The notes under the pieces were generated by a model. It was given only the letters and a program-made list of their open reading frames with translations, was not told the DNA's origin and did not search any database. Shown here in pieces: positions 1 through 5,140 of a stretch of 5,140 nucleotides of DNA. This DNA is from an uncultured Calothrix sp. (GTDB taxonomy: Bacteria > Cyanobacteriota > Cyanobacteriia > Cyanobacteriales > Nostocaceae). The first letter of the stretch is position 1. Every line of letters starts with the position of its first letter. The stretch is from positions 1-5,140 of the forward strand of contig CAKZYM010000673.1 in the NCBI GenBank assembly GCA_937884685.1, read 5' to 3'. Made by a program: the position numbers and the translations under genes.

Positions 1-285
1 TTGATGCTCCACTCCAAAGCACAAACAACCGTACTATCATTAGCTGCCGAGCGCGGTGCAGTAGAAGACTTAGAACTTGAAGAAGTAATGCTCGAAGGTT
101 TTCGCGGCGTTCGTTGCGTAGAATCCGGTGGTCCTGAGCCTGGTGTAGGTTGTGCAGGTCGTGGTATTATCACTTCCATTAACTTCTTAGAAGAAAATGG
201 CGCTTACCAGGATTTAGATTTCGTATCTTATGACGTACTAGGTGACGTTGTATGTGGGATATCTGCCAACTACCACCTAAAATGA
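1..285 (+). CDS. nifH: Interrupted nifH: internal part of nitrogenase iron protein, ending in an element-encoded tail
   Basis: NifH is the homodimeric ATP-dependent reductase that passes electrons from ferredoxin or flavodoxin to the MoFe protein of nitrogenase. The frame is open at the left edge. The TTG at position 1 is an internal Leu codon (the RLMLHSKAQ region, about residue 51 of Anabaena NifH), not a start. Codons 1-86 match NifH almost without gaps. They include the ESGGPEPGVGCAGRG block with the first [4Fe-4S] ligand Cys (codon 51) and the Arg that is ADP-ribosylated in some bacteria (codon 54), then switch II DVLGDVVCG with the second cluster ligand Cys (codon 85). The match stops after codon 86 (258), where GFAMPIREG should follow. 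Instead the frame reads ISANYHLK and stops at 283-285. The P-loop is upstream of the window and the C-terminal half is missing, so this product cannot be functional. The undamaged coding up to the break suggests interruption rather than decay. Confidence 0.95.
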   Translation: MMLHSKAQTTVLSLAAERGAVEDLELEEVMLEGFRGVRCVESGGPEPGVGCAGRGIITSINFLEENGAYQDLDFVSYDVLGDVVCGISANYHLK

Positions 286-297
286 TATGATGTGGTA
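271..297. repeat. 27-bp imperfect palindrome between the nifH break and the recombinase gene
   Basis: Perfect 6-bp arms TACCAC (271-276) and GTGGTA (292-297) flank a 15-bp middle that is itself partly symmetric about position 284. In all, 10 of the 13 paired positions are complementary. The palindrome covers the stop codon of the truncated nifH frame (283-285) and a TATGAT sequence (286-291) that could be a -10 box for the recombinase gene. ATGTGG in its right arm (290-295) also occurs at 252-257, at the nifH break. Possible roles are a recombinase or accessory-factor binding arm of the att site, or an operator controlling the recombinase gene. The symmetry is seen directly; the roles are inference. 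Confidence 0.5.
286..291 (+). promoter_or_regulatory. Possible -10 box (TATGAT) of the recombinase gene
   Basis: TATGAT differs from the consensus TATAAT at one position and lies 28 bp before the recombinase start codon. No recognisable -35 box lies at the usual 16-18 bp spacing, so it would need an activator or may not be a promoter. It falls inside the 271-297 palindrome, so a protein bound there would block it. Confidence 0.25.
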
Positions 298-319
298 AAT
301 CGTTTCAAATGCAGTCACT

Positions 320-1729
320 ATGCGCGATTTATCAAGAGCATTAGGTTATTGTCGGGTATCTACTCAAAGACAACATTCAGAAGGTCACGGGTTAGAGCGC
401 TACATCGAGAAGTTAAAGGAATATGGGTTAACTGAAGAGCAAATTCATTGGGATATAGAATCGGGTGCTTCTGACAAACGTAAAGGCTATAACCGAGTAT
501 TAGAGTTAGTTAGGTCGCGAAAAGTTGATAAGATTATTGTGCCATGTTTTGACAGATTTACTCGGTCTGCATTGGGTTGGGAAGTAGCTCGGGAAGAGTT
601 GCAAAAATTCGGAGTTGAATTAATATTTCTTGACGGTGGGAGTTTAGATTTAGAAACTCCTGAAGGTTTATTTACTAGTAGAATATTAGCTGCTATGTCC
701 GCTCAGGTTAGAGATAAAAATAGATATAATGCTATCCAAGGACATAGATATTTTCAAGAGAAAAGAAAGATATATCAAGCAATATTTGGTTTTATAAAAA
801 ACGGGGATACTGTTACTCCAAATATTAAACAATATAGAAGTACAAATAAAACTTATATTGAAGTAGCTCGTGAATGTGTTGAGCTATTTATTGAATCAGG
901 TGAATTGTCGGGAACTATTAGAAAACTAGTTGATAAATACGGATTAGAACGAGTAGGGAAATACAAGTATGAAGACTTCCCTAGGGATGTTTCAGCATTT
1001 CGTAGATGGTTAGTTAATCCTCAACTATGCGGGATGGTTCGTTATTATCCGGATGATTCAGAGAAACAGGTGATTCTTCAATCACAACACGAAGGGATTA
1101 TTAGTATTGAGCAGCACCAACAGATAAATAAAATTTTAGCTACTCATCCCTGTGGTAGACGCAGAAATGTTACAAATCCTTTGGTAGGTTTATGTAAATG
1201 TGCTAAATGCGGCTCAACTATGGAAAAGCGTTCTAATAAGTATAATGGCAAAGTTTACGAACATTTAAAGTGTCCCGGTGCATATCCAAAACCACGTCAG
1301 CCTAGAAAATGTGATGTAAGAACCTATTTTCGATTGGGAGATGCTGTTGATGCTACTATTCAAGCTTTAAAAAATAGGTCAGAGAAAATAGTCGAAAATA
1401 TGCCAATAGAGAATACAGAAGAAGTACCACCAGAGATATTAGAACTCCAGCAACAGATTCTTAAGTTAAAACAGCTTAACGACCCTGATTTTGACAGCAC
1501 GATAAGAATTAAGGAACAAAAGCTAGAAAGCTTAATTAAAACCTCAGAGCTTAATCTTGTTGCGGATGCTAGCAGAACTCAAATTTTACGCAGCATCACT
1601 AAGACTGAAGGATTTTGGGAATCTATTACTAGAGAAGAATTAACCGCAATCTTTCATGAATTAGTTGAGGAAGTAACCTGTTCAGTATCAGGTCGCTCGC
1701 AGTCATTTGTAGCGGTACTCAAAATTTGA
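320..1729 (+). CDS. Large serine recombinase (XisF-type excisase/integrase)
   Basis: A 469-aa site-specific recombinase predicted to excise the DNA interrupting nifH by serine-mediated cleavage and strand exchange. The N-terminal resolvase-type catalytic domain (about 7-150) has GYCRVST with the nucleophile Ser14 and Arg12, SGASDKR at 48-54, and DRFTR (78-82) supplying further active-site arginines. A recombinase DNA-binding domain (about 155-275) includes RRWLVNPQLCGMV (228-240). A zinc-ribbon follows, with Cys292, 294, 297, 318 and 331. A coiled-coil-like stretch (about 371-411) comes next, as is typical of large serine integrases. Length and order are close to XisF of the Anabaena fdxN element, and unlike the tyrosine recombinases XisA and XisC. 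ATG at 320 is the only start after the in-frame stop at 296-298. No clear Shine-Dalgarno precedes it, so translation may be weak or regulated. The gene appears intact. The family is certain; excision of nifH is inferred from position. Confidence 0.95.
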   Translation: MRDLSRALGYCRVSTQRQHSEGHGLERYIEKLKEYGLTEEQIHWDIESGASDKRKGYNRVLELVRSRKVDKIIVPCFDRFTRSALGWEVAREELQKFGVELIFLDGGSLDLETPEGLFTSRILAAMSAQVRDKNRYNAIQGHRYFQEKRKIYQAIFGFIKNGDTVTPNIKQYRSTNKTYIEVARECVELFIESGELSGTIRKLVDKYGLERVGKYKYEDFPRDVSAFRRWLVNPQLCGMVRYYPDDSEKQVILQSQHEGIISIEQHQQINKILATHPCGRRRNVTNPLVGLCKCAKCGSTMEKRSNKYNGKVYEHLKCPGAYPKPRQPRKCDVRTYFRLGDAVDATIQALKNRSEKIVENMPIENTEEVPPEILELQQQILKLKQLNDPDFDSTIRIKEQKLESLIKTSELNLVADASRTQILRSITKTEGFWESITREELTAIFHELVEEVTCSVSGRSQSFVAVLKI

Positions 1730-1812
1730 TTGCGTTCTTCCTCTGGTAATGAAGCTAAGTATCTTTCTGCTGCTTTCCAGAGGATATCTGCTACTTTTTT
1801 AGAAATTGGCAT
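1654..1812 (-). CDS. Possible small hypothetical protein (52 aa), antisense to the recombinase 3' end
   Basis: ATG at 1812-1810, stop TGA at 1656-1654. The first 33 residues (MPISKKVADILWK..., then LASLPEEERNQIL) read like a real amphipathic helical protein with a sensible mix of charged and hydrophobic residues. The remainder, which overlaps the recombinase coding region by 76 bp, is low-complexity in Ser, Thr, Asn and Gln and is probably constrained by the opposite strand. No strong Shine-Dalgarno precedes the ATG, and I do not recognise a family. It could be a small gene whose native 3' end was lost when it met the recombinase, or a chance ORF. Confidence 0.35.
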   Translation of the reverse strand: MPISKKVADILWKAAERYLASLPEEERNQILSTATNDCERPDTEQVTSSTNS

Positions 1813-2123
1813 GATTCTATGTAGAGTTAATTGCTTCTAGGTTAATTAGTTATTTGAAAATTTCTGTTCGTGGAAAACTTGGGTCTAAATTTCCTGTAGG
1901 GTGATTTGTCGAATACGATATGTATTGGCTGTAGAAATTAATTTCATAAAAGCCAAACGATATGCTCCAAATTTGCACATCTTTAAATTTCAGGAAGCAA
2001 TAAGTCTTACTTTCTACAAGAGAAGCTAGTTAAACCATTTTCATCTTCTGTGTTGGCATAATATCTTGAAGTCGCACAGCATCTTTATATGACATATACT
2101 CTGCTAGTTAAAATCAAGCCGAA

Positions 2124-2291
2124 TCATCGCAATCCCCCTTCACAATAATATTGGTAATCAATTTCCAATTGTTTCAGGTTGGTATCTAGTATTAAATTTT
2201 TCAATTCTTCCATTATTTCTTGAACTTGATTTTCATCGCTGACACCTGAGTAATATATTTTGATGAATTTGTCAGCTTTACTGATGAAATT
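2124..2291 (-). pseudogene. Start-less 55-codon open frame, possible gene remnant
   Basis: The minus-strand frame opens after a TAA at 2294-2292 and ends in TGA at 2126-2124. It reads through DKFIKIYYSGVSDENQVQEI and ends with IDYQYYCEGGLR, a composition more like a folded alpha/beta protein than random AT-rich DNA. There is no ATG, GTG or TTG near its beginning; the first Met is codon 27. This makes it look like the tail of a gene whose 5' part has been lost or frameshifted. I do not recognise the family. It could be chance. Confidence 0.3.
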
Positions 2292-2526
2292 TTATAGATA
2301 TGAAACGAATATCTGCTCTGAATTTATAGCTTAAATCATTATTTATTACAATTATTATAGTTTGATAAAATCAATTATTTTTGATACCTATTTATTGATT
2401 TTCAACCAAATACACATTTAGATAAACAATTTAAATTGGTCTAAAGACAGCTATTGCAGAAACCAACTACCCACGTTTACTCTAAATACAGTTTTGCATT
2501 TTTAATTTATTGATTGTGAGATTGGC

Positions 2527-2532
2527 TATAAT
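2527..2532 (+). promoter_or_regulatory. Candidate -10 box (TATAAT) of the Fur-family gene
   Basis: A perfect TATAAT lies 44 bp before the ATG at 2577. No convincing -35 box lies 17 bp upstream. An alternative pairing is TTGATT (2510-2515) with AATAAT (2533-2538) at 17-bp spacing. The whole stretch is AT-rich, so chance matches are likely. Confidence 0.3.
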
Positions 2533-2544
2533 AATAATTATTAT
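2531..2544. promoter_or_regulatory. AT-rich 14-bp palindrome, candidate Fur/Zur operator
   Basis: ATAATAATTATTAT is a perfect palindrome touching the candidate -10 boxes and ending 32 bp before the start codon. Fur-family operators are AT-rich inverted repeats of the TGATAATnATTATCA kind, which share the ATAAT/ATTAT core seen here but have outer TG/CA pairs that are missing. Its position would suit autorepression. Because the region is almost pure A and T, the match could be fortuitous. Confidence 0.3.
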
Positions 2545-2563
2545 ATAAGTAATAATAGAAAGT

Positions 2564-2568
2564 AAGGA
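2564..2568 (+). promoter_or_regulatory. Ribosome binding site AAGGA deciding the Fur-family start
   Basis: AAGGA lies 8 nt before ATG 2577-2579, which is good Shine-Dalgarno spacing. This favours the ATG over the adjacent upstream TTG at 2574. Confidence 0.65.
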
Positions 2569-2576
2569 ATAGTTTG

Positions 2577-3080
2577 ATGTATACTTCAGATTCCCTAAAA
2601 GCAGAACTTCATGCGAAAGGGTGGCGATTGACACCACAGCGCGAGGTAATTTTACAGGTATTTCAAAATTTACCTAAAGGGAAACATTTAAGTGCAGATG
2701 ACCTATATGAATTGCTTGAAAAGCGTGGAGAAGGAATTAGTTTATCGACGATTTATCGAACTTTAAAGTTAATGACACGGATGGGAATAGTCCGGGAGTT
2801 GGAATTAGCAGAAGTACACAAACACTATGAACTTAATAGAACTGCTCCTAATCATCACCATCATATTGTTTGCGCTCAATGTAATAGGACAATTGAGTTT
2901 GATAATAAAACTGTTCTTAAACAAGCCATCAATCAAGTTGAGAAATCAGGTTTAGAATTGATTGATTGTCAGTTGACGATTTATGCAGTTTGTCCAGAAG
3001 CAATAAGCGAAGGTTTTCCTGCAATTATATCTGATAATTGGGCTTGTTCTCGTGCAAAAAAATCAGAAGGGAAATTATGA
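2577..3080 (+). CDS. zur: Fur-family metalloregulator, Zur/FurB-like, with atypical C-terminus
   Basis: A 167-aa cytoplasmic DNA-binding regulator of the Fur superfamily. The N-terminus (MYTSDSLKAELHAKGWRLTPQRE) closely resembles cyanobacterial FurB/Zur, which in the presence of zinc represses zinc-uptake genes and has also been linked to oxidative-stress protection. Residues 1-85 form the winged helix, with the recognition-helix signature ISLSTIYRTLKLM (54-66). The dimerisation/metal domain has HKHYE (81-85), a histidine run HHHH (93-96) and the first structural zinc pair CAQC (99-102). The expected second pair is broken: Cys139 is followed by PEA rather than PxC, and about 25 extra residues (including Cys157) replace the usual short end after it. 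The product is therefore longer than the roughly 135-150 aa norm. The start at 2577 is supported by AAGGA 8 nt upstream. The gene stands alone, converging with the M1-like gene. Fur family is certain; Zur subtype is likely; function with the altered zinc site is uncertain. Confidence 0.88.
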   Translation: MYTSDSLKAELHAKGWRLTPQREVILQVFQNLPKGKHLSADDLYELLEKRGEGISLSTIYRTLKLMTRMGIVRELELAEVHKHYELNRTAPNHHHHIVCAQCNRTIEFDNKTVLKQAINQVEKSGLELIDCQLTIYAVCPEAISEGFPAIISDNWACSRAKKSEGKL

Positions 3081-3202
3081 TAAAACTTGCTTAGTAACTA
3101 GAGATATATATTTTAAAAATAGTATATGAGTAAATTTAATTTTGATTTGGGTCGCTAAAAGCACGATTTTTCATAAACGATTCATCCGTTAAACTGTGCA
3201 AA

Positions 3203-3235
3203 AACTTCAATAAGTCTTTCTTTTCTCTTGAAGTT
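3203..3235 (-). terminator. Weak hairpin between convergent genes, possible terminator of the M1-like gene
   Basis: AACTTCAA (3203-3210) and TTGAAGTT (3228-3235) form a perfect 8-bp inverted repeat with a 17-nt loop. Read on the minus strand, the stem is followed by three further T residues, extending the TT that ends the stem. It lies about 75 bp past the stop of the minus-strand gene and about 120 bp past the stop of the Fur-family gene. The stem is AT-rich and the loop long, so termination may be weak. Confidence 0.35.
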
Positions 3236-3275
3236 AATTTAAACGAACAAAATAATTATAATATCGGTTCAGTGG

Positions 3276-3289
3276 ATATTTATAAATAT
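3276..3289. repeat. AT-only 14-bp palindrome just past the M1-like gene
   Basis: ATATTTATAAATAT is perfectly self-complementary and lies 22 bp after the stop of the minus-strand gene. It contains no G or C, so it would make a weak hairpin. No role can be assigned. Confidence 0.25.
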
Positions 3290-3310
3290 TCATTACTCCT
3301 TATAAATCAG

Positions 3311-5140
3311 TTAATTTAAATCCCCAGAAGCAGGACGAAGACGTTTAGTATTATCCTGTAAAAATGCGGATGGCAAAACATAATTACCATCAATAGCAGC
3401 GAAGGTAGGAAGTTTATTTGTAACTATATCAATGGTTCCTTGCTGTTGGTTTATTTGATGTTTTTTAATGTAAATTTTATTTCCTCTTTCATCATCAAGA
3501 CTAATAGTAAATGGAAGATTCAATGCTGTTGATTTTTGCTGTCCTAAGTCAGTTGTATACAGTTTTTGCGCTATTACATTGAGTCTAATTTTGTATTTTC
3601 CATCGGGTAATTTTTGATAAACTGCGTCGGTTAATCCTACTTGGTAGGTAATTACTGAGGAAAATAATTCTTTGATTTTTTCTCGTTTATTTACTGGTGA
3701 TTTACTTAAAATTGCGTCCCGTAAATCGAGTACTGTTGCATATGGTGGTTGTTTATATCTATACTTTTGCAAAAATTCTCGAATTCCAGATACAACTGCT
3801 TCCTTACCGATTAAATCTTCAATTAGTTCGAGTATCATACCTCCTTTATGACGAGCGATTGGTAATTCGTTGTAAATATCTGTTAGGGGAGGTTCTTTAA
3901 AATCAATTTTTCCTCTACTACGGAAGAAATCTCGCATGAATTGCTTTCTAGCTAAAAGTTGCTCTTGTGGGGTACGTCGGGAACGTTGGTAAAGCGAATT
4001 AGCATAAGCACTCAAAGCTTCGCGGATTGTCATTCCACCTGCTACATCTGCTGCTATGATTTGGTCTTCCCACCAACTATGAGCTAAAAGATATGTTGTC
4101 CAGTCGATGATGCTTTCTTTTCCTAAACCTTTAGCCTGACTTTTCCACACTAAAACTTCAGGAATTCCAATAGTACCAGCTTCAGAAAATACCATTCCGT
4201 CGTAATAAACAAATTCTGCTACTCGTACTTGTTCAAAAGGATATTTACCAAAAGTTTTCTCATAAAATTCTAAAGCTTTACCAACTTGATTAGCAATTAA
4301 TTTTACGTTTTCTTCGTGGGGTGGATGGTAGTAAATTTCGATAGGAACTCGATAATTATTATTTCGATAAACTTTGTATTTTCCAGAATAAATAGTAAAT
4401 TTACCGCGATTTTCTTCTGACCGATAGCGGAAATAATTTCTATCTCCTTTTGTCCATTTTTTAACTAATTTTCCAGATGTAACTGCGGTTTGATTTTTAG
4501 ATGTACCAATGGTAACATCTGTATTTCCCCATCCCAAATGCGTCACCATTAAAGCCTGTTCTAATCCTACCGGGTCATCGTGACTCCGCATTCTTTGGTC
4601 GAGAGGTGGTAAATCCAGTTTTTGTCGCAACCAAGCTTTTTTATGTTCTACCATCTTGGTGTAACCAACGAAGGGTAAGATAAATGGACTATATAAATTA
4701 GTTCCATTCCCAACCACATCGTTAGGATAAATCATGTAGACATCATCGCTGTCTGACTGGTTCTGAAATCCCTTGGGACGTTCGGTTTTAGTCACAAACT
4801 GCATGGTTTGCTTTTGTCCCGGTAACAGTGGTTTTTCTAAATCATAAATATAATATCCCCACCTCGGATGAGCTTCCCGTAATTTTGCACCGGGATATTT
4901 AACTTCATCAAGCTTCAAGTTAATAAAGGTTAATAAATGAATTTCGCGGATAGGGGATTGAGTCCGATTTTCTAAAGTATATTCACCCTTAGCCAAGAAA
5001 TAGCGTTTATCTGGATAAAGTTCGATATTTAGCTCAGTATTTGTAACTACTGGCATGGGGAGGTTTTCGTATTTTTTGAAACGCTTTTCTATTTGGGCTG
5101 CGGTTTCTTCTTTTCCTGGAGGCTGATATTCATTAACTAC
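3311..5140 (-). CDS. M1-aminopeptidase-like protein, probably the C-terminal part of an ABC-2 permease/M1 fusion; 5' partial, likely catalytically dead
   Basis: The minus-strand frame is open to the window edge: 28 codons (VVNEYQPPGKEE... FKKYENLP) precede the Met at 5056-5054, so that Met is not a reliable start. The 609 visible residues match the M1-type periplasmic-domain layout found after the membrane domain of bacterial ABC permease/M1 aminopeptidase fusions. There is a linker, a beta-rich N-domain (TELNIELYPDKRYFLAKGEY onward), a VFSEAGTIGIPE segment in the substrate-site position, the catalytic-helix region, then an alpha-helical C-domain and a beta tail. The zinc motif HExxH is altered: the aligned segment reads YLLAHSWWEDQ (4063-4093), keeping only the second His. 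A Glu that may be the third ligand persists in REALSAY (codon 4021-4019). The usual catalytic Tyr before KG appears as Arg (ARHKGG, near 3853). A peptide-binding or structural role alongside an ABC exporter is inferred. The transmembrane part lies outside the window, so the fusion is a prediction. Confidence 0.85.
   Translation of the reverse strand, partial: VVNEYQPPGKEETAAQIEKRFKKYENLPMPVVTNTELNIELYPDKRYFLAKGEYTLENRTQSPIREIHLLTFINLKLDEVKYPGAKLREAHPRWGYYIYDLEKPLLPGQKQTMQFVTKTERPKGFQNQSDSDDVYMIYPNDVVGNGTNLYSPFILPFVGYTKMVEHKKAWLRQKLDLPPLDQRMRSHDDPVGLEQALMVTHLGWGNTDVTIGTSKNQTAVTSGKLVKKWTKGDRNYFRYRSEENRGKFTIYSGKYKVYRNNNYRVPIEIYYHPPHEENVKLIANQVGKALEFYEKTFGKYPFEQVRVAEFVYYDGMVFSEAGTIGIPEVLVWKSQAKGLGKESIIDWTTYLLAHSWWEDQIIAADVAGGMTIREALSAYANSLYQRSRRTPQEQLLARKQFMRDFFRSRGKIDFKEPPLTDIYNELPIARHKGGMILELIEDLIGKEAVVSGIREFLQKYRYKQPPYATVLDLRDAILSKSPVNKREKIKELFSSVITYQVGLTDAVYQKLPDGKYKIRLNVIAQKLYTTDLGQQKSTALNLPFTISLDDERGNKIYIKKHQINQQQGTIDIVTNKLPTFAAIDGNYVLPSAFLQDNTKRLRPASGDLN

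Larger units (their letters stand above)
1730..2573. other. Long intergenic region with short minus-strand frames, probably decayed coding sequence
   Basis: No full-length gene is apparent in this 844-bp stretch on either strand. Besides the 1654-1812 ORF, the minus strand holds three short frames with protein-like composition. One at 2124-2291 has no start codon. One at 2030-2095 (21 aa) contains YKDAVRLQDIMP. One at 1885-1980 (31 aa) contains RLAFMKLISTANTYRIRQ. They lie in different frames and are separated by stops, as expected for a degraded gene or genes. I found no XisH- or XisI-like protein, no tRNA and no CRISPR-type repeats. The right-hand 250 bp (about 2290-2540) is very AT-rich and looks like plain spacer plus the promoter of the next gene. 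Confidence 0.5.
259..5140. mobile_element. Left end of a putative nifH interruption (excision) element; right end not in window
   Basis: NifH homology ends cleanly at 258 and a large serine recombinase gene begins 61 bp further on. Established knowledge: heterocystous cyanobacteria carry elements inside nifD, fdxN, hupL and other genes that are excised by an element-encoded recombinase during heterocyst development, with the recombinase gene near one end. The arrangement here fits that pattern. The missing 3' part of nifH was looked for as GFAMPIREG-type coding on both strands and is absent, so the element, if real, runs past 5140. The right limit given is only the window edge. The Fur-like and M1-like genes are cargo only if the intact continuation of nifH lies beyond them. 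Alternatives are a rearrangement or an assembly join. Confidence 0.6.

Noticed and set aside
1..6. TTG/ATG at the left edge as a start codon
   Set aside because: These are internal Leu and Met codons of NifH (RLMLHSKAQ); the true start and P-loop lie upstream of the window.
2362..2374. TTGAT-AAA-ATCAA hairpin followed by T-rich sequence as a terminator
   Set aside because: The stem is only 5 bp and made almost entirely of A-T pairs in very AT-rich DNA, and no gene ends close to it on that strand.
1730..2573. XisH/XisI-type excision accessory genes, tRNA, or CRISPR-like repeats
   Set aside because: Searched by eye on both strands; no matching protein motifs, cloverleaf or regularly spaced repeats were found.
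3234..3293. 19-codon minus-strand ORF just after the M1-like stop, preceded by AAGGAG
   Set aside because: The purine run is only about 2 nt from the ATG, too close for a normal ribosome binding site, and the peptide is mostly Tyr and Asn from AT-rich DNA.
3697..3900. 67-codon plus-strand ORF
   Set aside because: It lies wholly inside the well-supported minus-strand M1-like gene, has no ribosome binding site and a skewed composition; it is a shadow frame.

Overview
The window looks like AT-rich chromosomal DNA from a heterocyst-forming (nitrogen-fixing) cyanobacterium. Three things point there: a NifH fragment very close to the nostocalean type, a large serine recombinase set directly against the point where nifH breaks off, and a Fur-family regulator whose N-terminal half closely resembles the cyanobacterial FurB/Zur type.

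Layout. Positions 1-258 encode the middle of nitrogenase iron protein NifH, entering from outside the window. The NifH match stops abruptly after the Cys-Gly that follows the second [4Fe-4S] ligand, and eight unrelated codons lead to a stop at 283-285. A 27-bp imperfect palindrome (271-297) covers that stop. A 469-aa large serine recombinase (320-1729) follows in the same direction. This is the arrangement of a developmentally excised interruption element, of the kind known in nifD, fdxN and hupL of heterocystous cyanobacteria: the recombinase sits just inside one end and would remove the element to rebuild the gene. The rest of nifH (GGFAMP... onward) is not on either strand here, so the other end lies outside the window. 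How much of the remaining sequence is element cargo cannot be decided from it.

Positions 1730-2573 carry no convincing full gene. There is one possible 52-aa minus-strand ORF overlapping the recombinase 3' end, and several short minus-strand frames that look like decayed coding sequence. Positions 2577-3080 encode a Zur/FurB-like metalloregulator with a good ribosome binding site and an AT-rich palindrome upstream. Its C-terminus is unusual, because the second CxxC zinc motif is not complete. Converging on it from the right edge is a long minus-strand gene (stop at 3311, 5' end beyond 5140). It encodes the C-terminal M1-aminopeptidase-like part of what is probably an ABC-2 permease/M1 fusion protein, but the metal-binding and catalytic residues are largely replaced, so it is predicted to be a pseudoenzyme. 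A weak terminator-like hairpin lies between the two converging genes.

Working model: in vegetative cells nifH is split and yields at most a short chimeric fragment. In differentiating heterocysts the recombinase would excise the intervening DNA and restore a continuous nifH. The regulator and the M1-like protein have no evident functional link to this switch.
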